A stretch of DNA of 64,000 nucleotides from Serratia sp. M24T3 (GTDB lineage Bacteria; Pseudomonadota; Gammaproteobacteria; Enterobacterales; Enterobacteriaceae), in assembly GCF_000257645.1 (NCBI RefSeq), contig NZ_AJHJ01000016.1, positions 1 through 64,000 on the forward strand. Direction: 5' to 3'. Both the position numbers and the translations under genes were made by a program. How positions within the stretch are numbered: position 1 is the first letter of the stretch; each line of letters begins with the position of its first letter. The notes under the pieces were generated by a model. The model saw only the letters and a list, made by a program, of their open reading frames with translations, ran no database searches and was not told the origin of the DNA. This document shows, in pieces, positions 24,165 to 33,298 of this stretch.

Positions 24165-24514
24165 GCAACCACCCTTGTCCAGTCAGGCCAGATTTCCGGC
24201 ACCGCTACAACAAGCCAGGTGTCATCACCAATAACGAACAAATCTCCGCCCTCATTCTTTTTGCGATTCATCCCGCACCAGTTACCGTTGGTGTAAATAC
24301 CGATGAACTGACCTTGAAGGTTGAGGTTGTCTAAATGCTCCAAGTCATTTTGTGAAATGGCCTGCTTCTGCACATCCATCGTTACCGCATCTGCGTAGCT
24401 GGGTGTCATAGAGCCATTATCGGCAGTATCGTAACCGGTCGATTTATAAATCTGAGCGGACACGTTGGGATTAATGCTCTGTGTGACGCTATTGGCGATG
24501 CCTCTGAGGTTCAT
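24146..24514 (-). CDS. Head-tail connector/collar protein
   Basis: This 122-residue protein begins NLRGIANSVTQSINPNVSAQIYKSTGYDTADNG and has a beta-rich C-terminus (GDLFVIGDDTWLVVAVPEIWPDWTRVVACLQ). It lies in the connector cluster between the DUF4054 adaptor and the tail terminator and is coupled to both neighbours. The exact role is inferred from order. Confidence 0.65.
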   Translation of the reverse strand: MNLRGIANSVTQSINPNVSAQIYKSTGYDTADNGSMTPSYADAVTMDVQKQAISQNDLEHLDNLNLQGQFIGIYTNGNWCGMNRKKNEGGDLFVIGDDTWLVVAVPEIWPDWTRVVACLQLT

Positions 24515-25116
24515 TTGCTACCATCCATAATTTCGAAGCTGAGCGCATTTTCCATTGAACCGGTTTCGACCAACGGTTTCTCAGGGTTAGCTATACCCTT
24601 GCGCTTTTTGGTCGCCCAGGTTCCGTTACTGATCGGGACGAAATTACCTTCGATGATTGTGTTCTGAATATCTGCAACCATCACCCCGCCAAGCATCTGC
24701 AGGGCATCCCTCACTGATTCTTTAGAAACAGGTTGCTCAGCCAGTTTTTTAGTGAGATTAGCAGCCCATTTATCGGACTCAGCCTTAATCGTATTGCGGA
24801 AAAAAGGACGGGCGGGAATGATGATGTTGTGCGCGGGGATTGTCACATCCTGAACGAAATTAGACTTTTCCCGGCTAACGAAACGGTTACCAACGCTGCC
24901 ATCAGCCGCCTGCTTGAAGTGAACCTGGCTTTTCCTCGCTTCCACTTTTACCAGCGCGCCAAATTCGTTTGCGGCTGCATACGGAGCGATTAGCTCACCG
25001 GTTTCAGAGTTTGTTGCGCTATTCAGTATCCCGACTTTCATGCTGATATTTTTTACGGCGCTGATCCGCGCCAGCGCTGCCTGGAGCTTGCCGCCGACTT
25101 TTAGCGAGTTAGCCAT
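24511..25116 (-). CDS. Tail completion protein (gp10/virion morphogenesis-like)
   Basis: This 201-residue protein starts at 25116, where GGGGGTGAGC precedes ATG; the longer reading to 25206 is rejected. Motifs include MKVGILNSATNSETGELIAPYAAANEFGA, IPARPFFRNTI and NTIIEGNFVPISNGTWATKKRKG, then LVETGSMENALSFE. These are typical of HK97-gp10/virion-morphogenesis family proteins that cap heads or tails. Confidence 0.78.
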   Translation of the reverse strand: MANSLKVGGKLQAALARISAVKNISMKVGILNSATNSETGELIAPYAAANEFGALVKVEARKSQVHFKQAADGSVGNRFVSREKSNFVQDVTIPAHNIIIPARPFFRNTIKAESDKWAANLTKKLAEQPVSKESVRDALQMLGGVMVADIQNTIIEGNFVPISNGTWATKKRKGIANPEKPLVETGSMENALSFEIMDGSK

Positions 25117-25118
25117 GC

Positions 25119-25532
25119 TCACCCCCAAGGATGATAGTATTTTTTTGCCACATACCGGCCGCCGACAACATACTTGCGCGTGGACTGCCAGTACATGCTT
25201 CCGCACGGGGTCAACTTAAACCATGAAGCATCGGCAGCATTTGGAACCGAGAATGATACGCTAACCGAGCCCTCTGACGCGCCAGCGATCGGCCCCGCTT
25301 GGCCGTCACCCCACAACGCTATCGTCGCAATATGGCAGGTCAGTAGGTTTAGAATCGTTTGCCGATCATTAATGCCATTGGCCGGGTCATACGGAACAAT
25401 TGAGCTGTTGGTGTTATCAAGCAGCAGGCATGCCACGTTAAACGCCTCATTAAGTTGCGCATCAGTGAGCGCGCCAGCAAAGCGCGGGTAAACTCCGGTG
25501 AACGCAGTAGGGTCAAACGTGACGACTGCCAT
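25119..25532 (-). CDS. Head-tail adaptor, DUF4054 family
   Basis: This 137-residue protein contains FTGVYPRFAGALTDAQLNEAFNVACLLLDNT, LLTCHIATIALWGDGQ and SEGSVSVSFSVPNAADASWFKLTPCGSMYWQSTRKYVVGGRYV, the DUF4054 pattern. It attaches to the portal ring. It overlaps the next upstream gene by one base. Confidence 0.88.
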   Translation of the reverse strand: MAVVTFDPTAFTGVYPRFAGALTDAQLNEAFNVACLLLDNTNSSIVPYDPANGINDRQTILNLLTCHIATIALWGDGQAGPIAGASEGSVSVSFSVPNAADASWFKLTPCGSMYWQSTRKYVVGGRYVAKKYYHPWG

Positions 25533-25885
25533 TAGGCTGCGACCTTCTCAGCTTGCGTGATGGTAGTACTTGTATCGATAGGCTCGCGCCCGTGACGTTT
25601 TTCGATACGCTCACGAGCCATATCTTCCGCGCTTGCGAAGTCGTCAGCAGCAACGATCAGCTCGTTTCGGAAAAGTTTGGTTTTACCGTACTCCTTAAGC
25701 AAAGCCTCCCACTCGACTGCTGGAATTTCCGTTTTACCGTATAGTCCTACTGGAATTTTGCCCTTATCTACCCCGATCAGGCTTACTGCGTTGCCATTAA
25801 TTTTAATGACCTTGCCGTTGCTCAAGCTAAATTCGATACCGTGAGGGTTGTTCATGCGGACATGTTTGATTTTTTCTGCGGCCAT
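25532..25885 (-). CDS. Conserved head-cluster protein, unknown
   Basis: This 117-residue protein lies between major capsid and DUF4054 adaptor. It has a compact beta-rich N-terminus (MNNPHGIEFSLSNGKVIKINGNAVSLIGVDKG) and a helical, charged C-terminus (DFASAEDMARERIEKRHGREP). Such a small protein is regularly found at this place in DUF2184/DUF4054 phages. The role is unknown. Confidence 0.65.
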   Translation of the reverse strand: MAAEKIKHVRMNNPHGIEFSLSNGKVIKINGNAVSLIGVDKGKIPVGLYGKTEIPAVEWEALLKEYGKTKLFRNELIVAADDFASAEDMARERIEKRHGREPIDTSTTITQAEKVAA

Positions 25886-25907
25886 GATTATCTCTTCTTC
25901 AAATAGA

Positions 25908-25931
25908 AAAAAGGCCCCGAACGGAGCCTTT
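25908..25931 (-). terminator. Intrinsic terminator after the major capsid gene
   Basis: The minus-strand stem AGGCTCC-GTTC-GGGGCCT runs into TTTTT. A strong stop after the capsid gene would enrich capsid mRNA. Confidence 0.75.
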
Positions 25932-25961
25932 CAGATTTTCAATTAATGGTAAGTCTGTCGC

Positions 25962-26978
25962 TTAAACGCCAACCATCTGAGCAAACGCAAACGGGATCTT
26001 AATGATGCCGCCATAGGTGGTTGCTGTGAATTTCTGGCTAAAGCTCGACAACGCTGGAATGATTCGGCCAGCGCGGAACTTCGCGCCAAAGCCGAGCAAA
26101 CCGGTCTGCATGCCTGCTACTTTGGGGGCGAACATGAACATCGTTTCACCGGCATCGCCTGACAGTTGCGGAAGGACAATGATGGTGAGGTTAGAGAAGT
26201 ATTTATGCAGCATATCCAACACTGAGACGTTGAAGTCTGTTGCCCCACCAAACATAACGCTGGTATCTGGAGACACGGCAAGTTTGATTTCGTCTTTGTT
26301 TGTGATGATACCGTTGGATTGCTTCACCAGGCGCTGGAATAACGCCAGGCAGTCGTTGTAACGTTGCTGGGTATTCTTATCTGCCCATTCAGTCACAACT
26401 GAGCCGTTCACGGTTACTGAAGTTGGTGAAATTGCCGCTGGCAGATTGGGATCATTCAGCGCCCCATAGATTTCCAAATCCTCAACGCCGAGAAGATAGA
26501 ATTTATTGGCGTCGATATCGATAGTCGTGGCAGCAGCCCGCTGCTTTTCAGCGGCGAGGTTAATTTTAGCGACAGATGAAGTCTCAACTTCCAGATCACC
26601 ATAATCGATAATGGTACTGAAACGATACTGCTCGCGGGTAAGCCAGTTAACGTTCATGCCGGACTTCCCAGACTGGCCGTAGTCAGAATAGGGTGATGTG
26701 GTACCGGTAATTTCATTGGTGCGCCACTTCATATACGCCGTGGTCCAATCGCCCTTTTGTTCTTCGCTCAAAAGCTCGCGCGAGTTTCGCGGCGCGGTAA
26801 GAATATCAACCACTTCTGGGTCAATGTATGCCGTGAACTCAGCGGGGATGGAGGAGTTAGCGCTAGTAATTAACGCGGCATCCTGAGCCATTTTTGCGGT
26901 GTTGGCATGATCAATCCACATGCGGGCGCCAGGGAACGAAAAGCCATATTTCGCGGCCTGGGTGAAAGATAATTGCAT
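25962..26978 (-). CDS. Major capsid protein (DUF2184 family)
   Basis: This 338-residue protein contains FTAYIDPEVVDILTAPRNSRELLSEEQKGDWTTAYMKWRTNEITG, QYRFSTIIDYGDLEVETSSVAKINLAAEKQRAAA and GGIIKIPFAFAQMVGV. This is the DUF2184 encapsulin-like fold of major head proteins in this phage group. It is preceded by the cement protein and the DUF2213 gene, as in related genomes. Confidence 0.9.
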   Translation of the reverse strand: MQLSFTQAAKYGFSFPGARMWIDHANTAKMAQDAALITSANSSIPAEFTAYIDPEVVDILTAPRNSRELLSEEQKGDWTTAYMKWRTNEITGTTSPYSDYGQSGKSGMNVNWLTREQYRFSTIIDYGDLEVETSSVAKINLAAEKQRAAATTIDIDANKFYLLGVEDLEIYGALNDPNLPAAISPTSVTVNGSVVTEWADKNTQQRYNDCLALFQRLVKQSNGIITNKDEIKLAVSPDTSVMFGGATDFNVSVLDMLHKYFSNLTIIVLPQLSGDAGETMFMFAPKVAGMQTGLLGFGAKFRAGRIIPALSSFSQKFTATTYGGIIKIPFAFAQMVGV

Positions 26979-27059
26979 TGAGTTTCTCCAACCCGCTGAC
27001 GCAGATAGCCCTCACCGATGAAGGCGATACGTCAGTTGGTTTAAATTAAAGTGGGATGG

Positions 27060-27551
27060 TTAAGCTGCGGCTGAAAGCGCTGACCAGTTTGAGATGGTCG
27101 CAATACCGCTCTGACTATCGTAGTTTTCAACCCGCCAATCAGTTTCGACAGATCCGCTTACCGTGTCGCCCGTAGCAGCGCCAGAAATGCTGCCATCAGT
27201 CAGAGATGCGAAGACTTTTTGCCCGATGGTTACAGCAGCTGTTGGCTTGACGAAGTAATCGCCTTTGCGCGCTACCGTTAGAACCGATCCGGCCGGGATA
27301 ACCATTGTGCCGGGGCTGGTTAAGTTGTAGTTGAAGTTAACCAACACACGCTCAACCAGGCCAAGCGGCTGGACTGAATCATCAGAATACTGTTGCGCTT
27401 CGGTGAAAGCATAGGAGCCAGGCCAGACGAATTGGCCCACCGTCACATTACTGGTCGCGATTGGGTTAAAGGGCACGTAAACGAACGGATTGTTTGAAGC
27501 GCGATCCCCTGGCACCGCCGGGGAGTAATAAAGACCAACTTGAGTTTGCAT
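27060..27551 (-). CDS. Structural cement / head decoration protein
   Basis: This 163-residue protein matches gp24-like structural cement proteins: MQTQVGLYYSPAVPGDRASNNPFVYVPFNP, NVTVGQFVWPGSYAF, PLGLVERVL, then TVARKGDYFVK and TIGQKVFASLTDGSI. It lies between scaffold/protease and capsid. It would stabilise capsomer contacts. Confidence 0.82.
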   Translation of the reverse strand: MQTQVGLYYSPAVPGDRASNNPFVYVPFNPIATSNVTVGQFVWPGSYAFTEAQQYSDDSVQPLGLVERVLVNFNYNLTSPGTMVIPAGSVLTVARKGDYFVKPTAAVTIGQKVFASLTDGSISGAATGDTVSGSVETDWRVENYDSQSGIATISNWSALSAAA

Positions 27552-27564
27552 TTACAGTAGCTCC

Positions 27565-28950
27565 TTAGCCAAATTTAATATTTGCGAGGTGGGCGAAATG
27601 GCCTGTCAGCTCTGCGGGTTCATCTTTAAAAGCATGGTCGTTGGCTAAGGCTGAAGGCTGGCGCTCAGAAATCATGTCGAACATGCCCTCGTAGGCTTCC
27701 GGCTTGTAGTTCTTGATATTCACGCCCTTGCTTTTCAGCGCATGCGCGAAAATATCCTCAGCGCTGTCGAATGCCATTGCATCGAGATCACCGACCAAGC
27801 TACGGACTTTATTACCGGCCGCATTTAACTTACGCGCATGGCCCAAGGCTTCTTTTTTTGCCTGAGCAATGATGGCTTTACTGTCCATCGCAGGGCCCTT
27901 ACCGTTGTCGTCGTCCAGATTGTCATCACCAACCGGCTTGACTTTACCATCAGACAAATCATCCAGATCTTCGTCAGTCGCAGGTGCTGCCAGGCAGGCT
28001 AGCAGCTTCTGAAGCAATTCATCAGGCACTTTACCCTCGAGCATTGTTCGTAAACTTTCCGAAGCATTATCCTCATCAAACGCCGGGTCATCCTCCTTCG
28101 CTCCCTCATCCTCGGGCTCTACTGCGCCGCCAGCCGCGTCAAGGAGCTCGACCAGGTCATCAGCTTCAATATCCATGTCCTGAGCAATCATACTGCCGTA
28201 CTTACGAGATACGGCTTTCGCCAGGGTGGAAGATTTTTTGTAGGAGCCGACTAGTTTAGTCAGATCGTCCGGCAGAGCATCCTGCGCCAGGCGCGGGGCT
28301 AAGTAAGTGCCGAGAGCAGCTCGCACTGCTACTTGCACACGGGTTAATTTCATAGGTTTTATTACCTTTTTGATTTTCGACGGCATACCGTCATGTACGT
28401 AAACGTCGGGTCCTGCCCGACCCTCTTTAACGAGCGCCACATGATTTCCCCGGATGTTTCGCATCACGAAGTCATAGGCAACGCCGTTAAACTCGCCTGG
28501 CGTAAAGTCTGGCGTGTAGAAATACCCGCAGCTGATTTCACGCAACGTTTCATCGTTGATGCCGTCAATTGCAGTCTGATCAGTAATGGTCAGGGAGTTA
28601 TCGAGATAAGGTGCGCTCCAAACCGGCGTTGTGCCGACCGAACCCACTCTCACCTCTTTAAGCGGAGCATGGGCGCTGTCCTGCTGATGGATGATCAGCA
28701 GCGGCATCCCGTTGAACATATCGAGGGACTTTTCAAGCTCCTCGGCTGGACGGTAGCCGTAATAGACTTTGTCCGGCTCGAGTCCTAATTCCTCGTAGCC
28801 TGGGATTTCACTCCCCAGATACGGGGCAACCTGCTCTTTTGTTAAGTGGGTCTGCGTAACGTGAAGATATCCGTTCTCATCGATGCGGCGGCGTGAGGAT
28901 TCAGCATCCAAAGCAATGCCGCGCACCAGAGGCTTTTTATTTTTTGGCAT
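27565..28950 (-). CDS. Head maturation protease/scaffold fusion (DUF2213)
   Basis: The first 190 residues of this 461-residue protein are the DUF2213 domain (GIALDAESSRRRIDENGYLHVTQTHLTKEQVAPYLG, GMPLLIIHQQDSAHAPLKEVRVGSVGTTPVW, LREISCGYFYTPDF, NHVALVKEGRAG), a prohead protease-like fold. Residues 200-350 are acidic and disordered, consistent with an internal scaffold (PEDEGAKEDDPAFDEDNASE). The C-terminus is helical. Protease-scaffold fusion is common for this family. Confidence 0.85.
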   Translation of the reverse strand: MPKNKKPLVRGIALDAESSRRRIDENGYLHVTQTHLTKEQVAPYLGSEIPGYEELGLEPDKVYYGYRPAEELEKSLDMFNGMPLLIIHQQDSAHAPLKEVRVGSVGTTPVWSAPYLDNSLTITDQTAIDGINDETLREISCGYFYTPDFTPGEFNGVAYDFVMRNIRGNHVALVKEGRAGPDVYVHDGMPSKIKKVIKPMKLTRVQVAVRAALGTYLAPRLAQDALPDDLTKLVGSYKKSSTLAKAVSRKYGSMIAQDMDIEADDLVELLDAAGGAVEPEDEGAKEDDPAFDEDNASESLRTMLEGKVPDELLQKLLACLAAPATDEDLDDLSDGKVKPVGDDNLDDDNGKGPAMDSKAIIAQAKKEALGHARKLNAAGNKVRSLVGDLDAMAFDSAEDIFAHALKSKGVNIKNYKPEAYEGMFDMISERQPSALANDHAFKDEPAELTGHFAHLANIKFG

Positions 28951-28972
28951 GATGCCCTCTGAATTTCAGGCA

Positions 28973-29002
28973 TAAAAAAAACCGCCTAAACGACCGTTTG
29001 GG
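28973..29002 (-). terminator. Candidate terminator after the minor head gene
   Basis: The minus strand carries CCCAAACG-GT-CGTTTAGG and GCGG followed by a T8 run. The stem is imperfect. Confidence 0.5.
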
Positions 29003-29017
29003 TAAGTTGAATTTACA

Positions 29018-29767
29018 TTAATCGAATCCCGGCACGACCGGCCGGAAGGTGCATTTACAGTTAATTAGCTCAGCTGGCATTATCCACTCACCGTCAATGA
29101 AAGCCCCCTTAGCCAGGCTGAAACGCAGCTTATCCTCTCCCGCCTTAACGTGGGAATGACGATAGGTTTTGCTGCCGCCGCTATGATGTACCCATATCCC
29201 CTCGGCAATCCCCACGGACAGATTTCTCTGAATCGCTATCGCCTGTGTGGCCTTGTTGTTCTGATCGCGGGCAATCACGATTGCGCGTCGCCGGGTAACA
29301 CCATAGCGCTGCTGTAGTTCGTCCCTGAGCCAGGCAATATCACGACCACGGGATACGCTCTCTTGCACGAGGACGTCAACCTGAGTGAGATATTGCTCGG
29401 GGATACTCTTTATCAGGCTGACCTGAGTGCGGTAGGTAGCAGCCAAGACAGTTTTCACTTCGGGGGTGTTCTGCATTTTCACCGACATGCCGGCGGTGTT
29501 TAGCGCGTGAATCGTTGATGATGAAACGGCCTGGTCAGTCGAGCGCACAAACCAACTGCTCGTTAATTCCGCGTGCTCGTTAAAGCGCTTGCGCCATTGT
29601 TTGAGCAGCTTTGATAGCTTGGTGGCCATCGCCTTGGCTGGATTAGCGTCTTGCGCGATGACGGGCATTTGGCGCTTATATTCGGCCTCAATCCAATAGC
29701 AGATCGAGTTATTCATCTCATCGACAATATCAACCAAATTCCTCTGATAGGCCTTCTCGATCCCCAT
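29018..29767 (-). CDS. Minor head protein (Mu gpF-like)
   Basis: This 249-residue protein starts at 29767 with MGIEKAYQRNLVDIVDEMNNSICYWIEAEYKRQMP; the longer frame to 29902 only reads the portal gene out of phase. The C-terminal F-like domain has RRRAIVIARDQNNKATQAIAIQRNLSVGIAEGIWVHHSGGSKTYRHSHVKAGEDKLRFS and ends with CKCTFRPVVPG, the Cys/His signature of the family. It overlaps the portal gene by 38 bases. Confidence 0.87.
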   Translation of the reverse strand: MGIEKAYQRNLVDIVDEMNNSICYWIEAEYKRQMPVIAQDANPAKAMATKLSKLLKQWRKRFNEHAELTSSWFVRSTDQAVSSSTIHALNTAGMSVKMQNTPEVKTVLAATYRTQVSLIKSIPEQYLTQVDVLVQESVSRGRDIAWLRDELQQRYGVTRRRAIVIARDQNNKATQAIAIQRNLSVGIAEGIWVHHSGGSKTYRHSHVKAGEDKLRFSLAKGAFIDGEWIMPAELINCKCTFRPVVPGFD

Positions 29768-31286
29768 GTTCCCGCGCGTCGGCCTGGCTGTTTTCGATGT
29801 TCGCATACATATCCTCATCTTGCGGGCTAGTCGGCATCTCGCTGACATCGATATCGGCATAACCAGAGTTAGGATCCGCCGCAATCTTCTTGCGCACCTC
29901 AAGCGGCGATACGACGTTGCGGTCGAGGTAGTAAGAATCCGATTCGGCTTTGGTGTTCTGCGTGGTGGCTATCGCGGCATCGTCATCTTCGTTGAGGCTG
30001 CGGAATTTGAAGCTGACCGATTTATTGATCTGCCCAAATTTCACAATCTGGATGATGTCGAGAACCTTCTGAAGACCAGCCCGGAACAACTTGCCCTGCT
30101 CCGTCGAGACGTGGTCGTTATAATTGGTAATGTCCGCTTCGCCAGTGTTAAAGCCTGCAGGCGATATGCCCATGGTTTTAACGGCCGGTGTGCGGTTAAT
30201 AGCCACGACGAATTCAAGTTGCTGACGCACGATATCCGTGACACCGGAAAGTGGCGTAACCACGTTCACGATGTCTTCCATCTCCATATCGATAGCCATG
30301 GTGCCGTCGTTTGACCGATAGGAGTTCATGTAATCGAGACGGGCATCTAGCGAACCGGTCGAGTTTGGGTTGCTAAGAATGTCCTGCATGTCAGTTTTGA
30401 GAATGGTCAGGCTAAATTTTTCAAGTAGCCTGGTCGCCGCAGCGCGCGCATCCTGAAAATGCAGAACGTAGTCATAAAGAATTTGCGCCCGAGGAATGCC
30501 GAGGAAATTATAGGACGGTTTCAGCATAAGCGGCACTTCGTCGCCCACGATGCGGATGAGGCGGCTTGAATGGACCTCTTTACTCAATATCCACCAGGTA
30601 TCTGGATTGAAATATTTGGGGCTGAGCGGATCGGTTGACTCGTATCGACCGGGGAAAATATTGATTGGCTCGACTACGGTCAGGCGTTTGAAATTACTTA
30701 GTTCGGCCGATTTATCAGATATATCTAGCGGCAGCTTCAATGTTTCGCCTGATACGCCTGTATCGATGAAAATCAGGCAGCCGCCGAAGTACCCATTTAG
30801 CTCAGCTGCCTTATGGAATACCTCGCGAACTTTGTAATCGATCATCGCATCTTCGATGGTCTTCTTTACTTCCGACTCGTCACCACCGCCTTTAACGTCG
30901 GCCTCAACAATTTCAATCCATTCACGCGTCATGTCATCCGCAGTCGTTTCTACACACGCACGGATCAGGCCATTCTGTGAAATGTTGGACAGCGCGGCAT
31001 AGCCCATGAACGAGGGTGCGCCACCAAAGCCTTGCCCCATTTCGAAAGCATGCTGTAGGAGTGTATAAGCGCCACCGCCTGTCATTGCATGGTCAGCAGC
31101 CATCTTTATTTCTTGGGGCACGCCGAGTGTTTTAGCTGGCCCGTAAATTATTTTGATTTCATCAATCGTCGGGATATAGCCTGGCGTTAGAAGCCGTTCA
31201 CGAGCTGTTGCACCGAGATGTAGCCCTTTTCGCTCTGGGCGTGACGAGGCGCGCCGTGCATTACGACGTTGAGTTTTAGTTGTCAT
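29730..31286 (-). CDS. Portal protein (DUF1073 family)
   Basis: This 518-residue protein contains the family core: FMGYAALSNISQNGLIRACVETTADDMTREWIEI, LNGYFGGCLIFIDTG, YLGIPRAQ-type FLGIPRAQILYDYVLHFQDARAAATRLLEKFSL, and GISPAGFNTGEADITNYNDHVSTEQGKLFRAGLQKVLDII. The portal dodecamer is the DNA gate and terminase dock. It lies 3 bases after the terminase gene. Confidence 0.92.
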   Translation of the reverse strand: MTTKTQRRNARRASSRPERKGLHLGATARERLLTPGYIPTIDEIKIIYGPAKTLGVPQEIKMAADHAMTGGGAYTLLQHAFEMGQGFGGAPSFMGYAALSNISQNGLIRACVETTADDMTREWIEIVEADVKGGGDESEVKKTIEDAMIDYKVREVFHKAAELNGYFGGCLIFIDTGVSGETLKLPLDISDKSAELSNFKRLTVVEPINIFPGRYESTDPLSPKYFNPDTWWILSKEVHSSRLIRIVGDEVPLMLKPSYNFLGIPRAQILYDYVLHFQDARAAATRLLEKFSLTILKTDMQDILSNPNSTGSLDARLDYMNSYRSNDGTMAIDMEMEDIVNVVTPLSGVTDIVRQQLEFVVAINRTPAVKTMGISPAGFNTGEADITNYNDHVSTEQGKLFRAGLQKVLDIIQIVKFGQINKSVSFKFRSLNEDDDAAIATTQNTKAESDSYYLDRNVVSPLEVRKKIAADPNSGYADIDVSEMPTSPQDEDMYANIENSQADAREHGDREGLSEEFG

Positions 31287-31289
31287 AGA

Positions 31290-32801
31290 TTACCGGCGTG
31301 AATGGAGGTTTCTTGATTTAGCTCGAGCAACAGTTGCAGGGTTCATGTTGATCCCGCCCGTACCTACACTTAATTCAGTGAGCGCCCAAACGGCCGCATC
31401 AAGTCGGTCAGGGGATTTCTTTGCAGTCGCTGGCACATACTCGAGGTATTGGTTTTCCACCTGGTAGAGATTGCCGAGATGGGCAACTTTTCCCTGTGAG
31501 TACAAGGCTGATATCGGTTCGGCGCGGGCATACTTGCCTTTGCTGGCATGGACGCGAATAATTCGACCAATGAATCCGGCATTTTTGAGAGTTTCCTCGG
31601 CCATGTCGCCGCCCTGGTTCGTCTCAATGACTATCGCGTCCGCGTCGTGGGTTTTATAAGCCTCTATGGCCCGAGTAGCCCAACCATTCGGGGAGTAATG
31701 GCCCGAGTAGTCGCCGTCAAGGGAGTACATTCTCTCTTTGCCGCCACCGTATGAGGATCCGACTACTATCCCCGTCTCATCGCTATCGGGATTATTAGAG
31801 GCTTGTGGGTCAATGCCGACGACCGTTCTGGATTTCTCCAGGTGGATAGTCATTTTATGGGAGGCGTTAACCATGTCCTCCGTCCACAGCGCACCCTCAG
31901 CATTGAATCGCCGAGGATTTTGCATGTACTGGGCCTCAGCTGTTCTCCTGTGCGAGAAAAGCGATACGCGGTGCGTTTCGTTATGCTTGAACTCCCATAG
32001 CCATCCATCAGGCAAGCCGTGTTCGATCGGGATAGCATGAGTGTTGTCTGGATACGCTTCATGGTAGGACTTGCTGTTATCAATCAGCACCGGCAAATTG
32101 AGATGATGCCACTTTTCACCACTCCCGCCTCGCAGCAGATAGCCACTAAGGTCATGAAAGTGGATCCGCTGCATGATGACAATCATCGGCGTTGTTTCGA
32201 TGGCCAGGCGGCTTTTAATTGTTTCGTTAAAGCGATTGTTTACGCCGTCACGAACCGTCTCAGAATAAGCGTCATCTGGTTTAACCGGGTCATCGATAAT
32301 TAGCGCACCCTGCCAGCCTGGCTCCATATGCCCGGCACGAAAGCCAGTAACCTGACCGGCCGCGGATGATGCATAAACGCCGCCGCCCTGCTCTGTCCAC
32401 CACATTGCCTTACTGTCCGAGTCATCCTTAAGCGACATGGGCCACATGGACTGGTACGCAGAGGATTTCACAATAGCGCGGGCAGTCGATGAGTTTAGTA
32501 GTGCAAGATTGTGCGAATAAGACAAGTGCATGAAGCGGGCGCGGTTATTGATCGCAAGGCCATGGGCGATCAGGTTTATCGTGGCCAGCTCAGTTTTGGT
32601 GTAACCGGGCGGAACGTTAATGATTAGGCGTGATATTTCACCATTCACGACGCGCTGAAGCGTATCGTCAATTACCCGATGATGTGGGGCGATAATCATC
32701 TTGCCGCCGCTGCGCTGCTTGAAGAAATAGCGGGAAAAATAAAGCCCGTCTTCCTCGCACTCTAGCTTACGCGCATAGTTTCGCTGCTCAACAGTCGTCA
32801 T
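31290..32801 (-). CDS. Terminase large subunit
   Basis: This 503-residue protein has an N-terminal ATPase with Walker A (NVPPGYTKTE), the region MHLSYSHNLALLNSS and Walker B (GALIIDDPVK). The C-terminal RNase H-like nuclease starts at VVGIDPQASNNPDSDETGIVVG with the catalytic Asp, and has AIVIETNQGGD. It packages DNA into the prohead. The start lies inside the small-subunit gene (14-base overlap). Confidence 0.93.
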   Translation of the reverse strand: MTTVEQRNYARKLECEEDGLYFSRYFFKQRSGGKMIIAPHHRVIDDTLQRVVNGEISRLIINVPPGYTKTELATINLIAHGLAINNRARFMHLSYSHNLALLNSSTARAIVKSSAYQSMWPMSLKDDSDSKAMWWTEQGGGVYASSAAGQVTGFRAGHMEPGWQGALIIDDPVKPDDAYSETVRDGVNNRFNETIKSRLAIETTPMIVIMQRIHFHDLSGYLLRGGSGEKWHHLNLPVLIDNSKSYHEAYPDNTHAIPIEHGLPDGWLWEFKHNETHRVSLFSHRRTAEAQYMQNPRRFNAEGALWTEDMVNASHKMTIHLEKSRTVVGIDPQASNNPDSDETGIVVGSSYGGGKERMYSLDGDYSGHYSPNGWATRAIEAYKTHDADAIVIETNQGGDMAEETLKNAGFIGRIIRVHASKGKYARAEPISALYSQGKVAHLGNLYQVENQYLEYVPATAKKSPDRLDAAVWALTELSVGTGGINMNPATVARAKSRNLHSRR

Positions 32802-33267
32802 CCTCCAACATCTCCTGTCGAGCCTGCTTATATTCTTCTTTGCTCAAAGTGGCTGACTCAATCGGACCGCCGTTCTTACCGGTATGCTCAACCTTCTGGC
32901 GATTAGTGTAAGCCTCTCCAACCTCTTTGGCTGCTTGCTCCAACAGCTGAGCTGCCATAGCTATATTCTTCATGCCTTCAGCTTTTGTCGCCATGCGATC
33001 AAGCGCCCGCAGCCTATAGGCGCGACTGGCAATCGGTATGTCTGAAATTTCGTTCTGGAATCGCTCGCGGGTGCTTTTAAATAACTCAACCCACTTAGGG
33101 GCCAATCCAACACCTGCCGCCTTTGTAGGGTCGTGAGATGCGGCCTGCTGGCGAGTAATATCAACGGAGAATTCTTTCTTTACCGACTCGACGATCTGCG
33201 AAGGGGTATCGAAGCATGCCAAGCCTTGAACGATGAAGGCTTTCACTTCTGGTTTCAGTGATGCCAT
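32788..33267 (-). CDS. Terminase small subunit (DUF2280)
   Basis: This 159-residue protein contains LKPEVKAFIVQGLACFDTPSQIVESVKKEFSVDITRQQAASHDPTKAAG and AYRLRALDRMATKAEGMKNIAMAAQLLEQAAKEVGEAYTNR, matching DUF2280. The N-terminal helix-turn-helix recognises the packaging site. Its position directly upstream of the large subunit supports the role. Confidence 0.9.
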   Translation of the reverse strand: MASLKPEVKAFIVQGLACFDTPSQIVESVKKEFSVDITRQQAASHDPTKAAGVGLAPKWVELFKSTRERFQNEISDIPIASRAYRLRALDRMATKAEGMKNIAMAAQLLEQAAKEVGEAYTNRQKVEHTGKNGGPIESATLSKEEYKQARQEMLEDDDC

Positions 33268-33298
33268 ATTTCATCATCCGTATTTAACAGTATTAAAA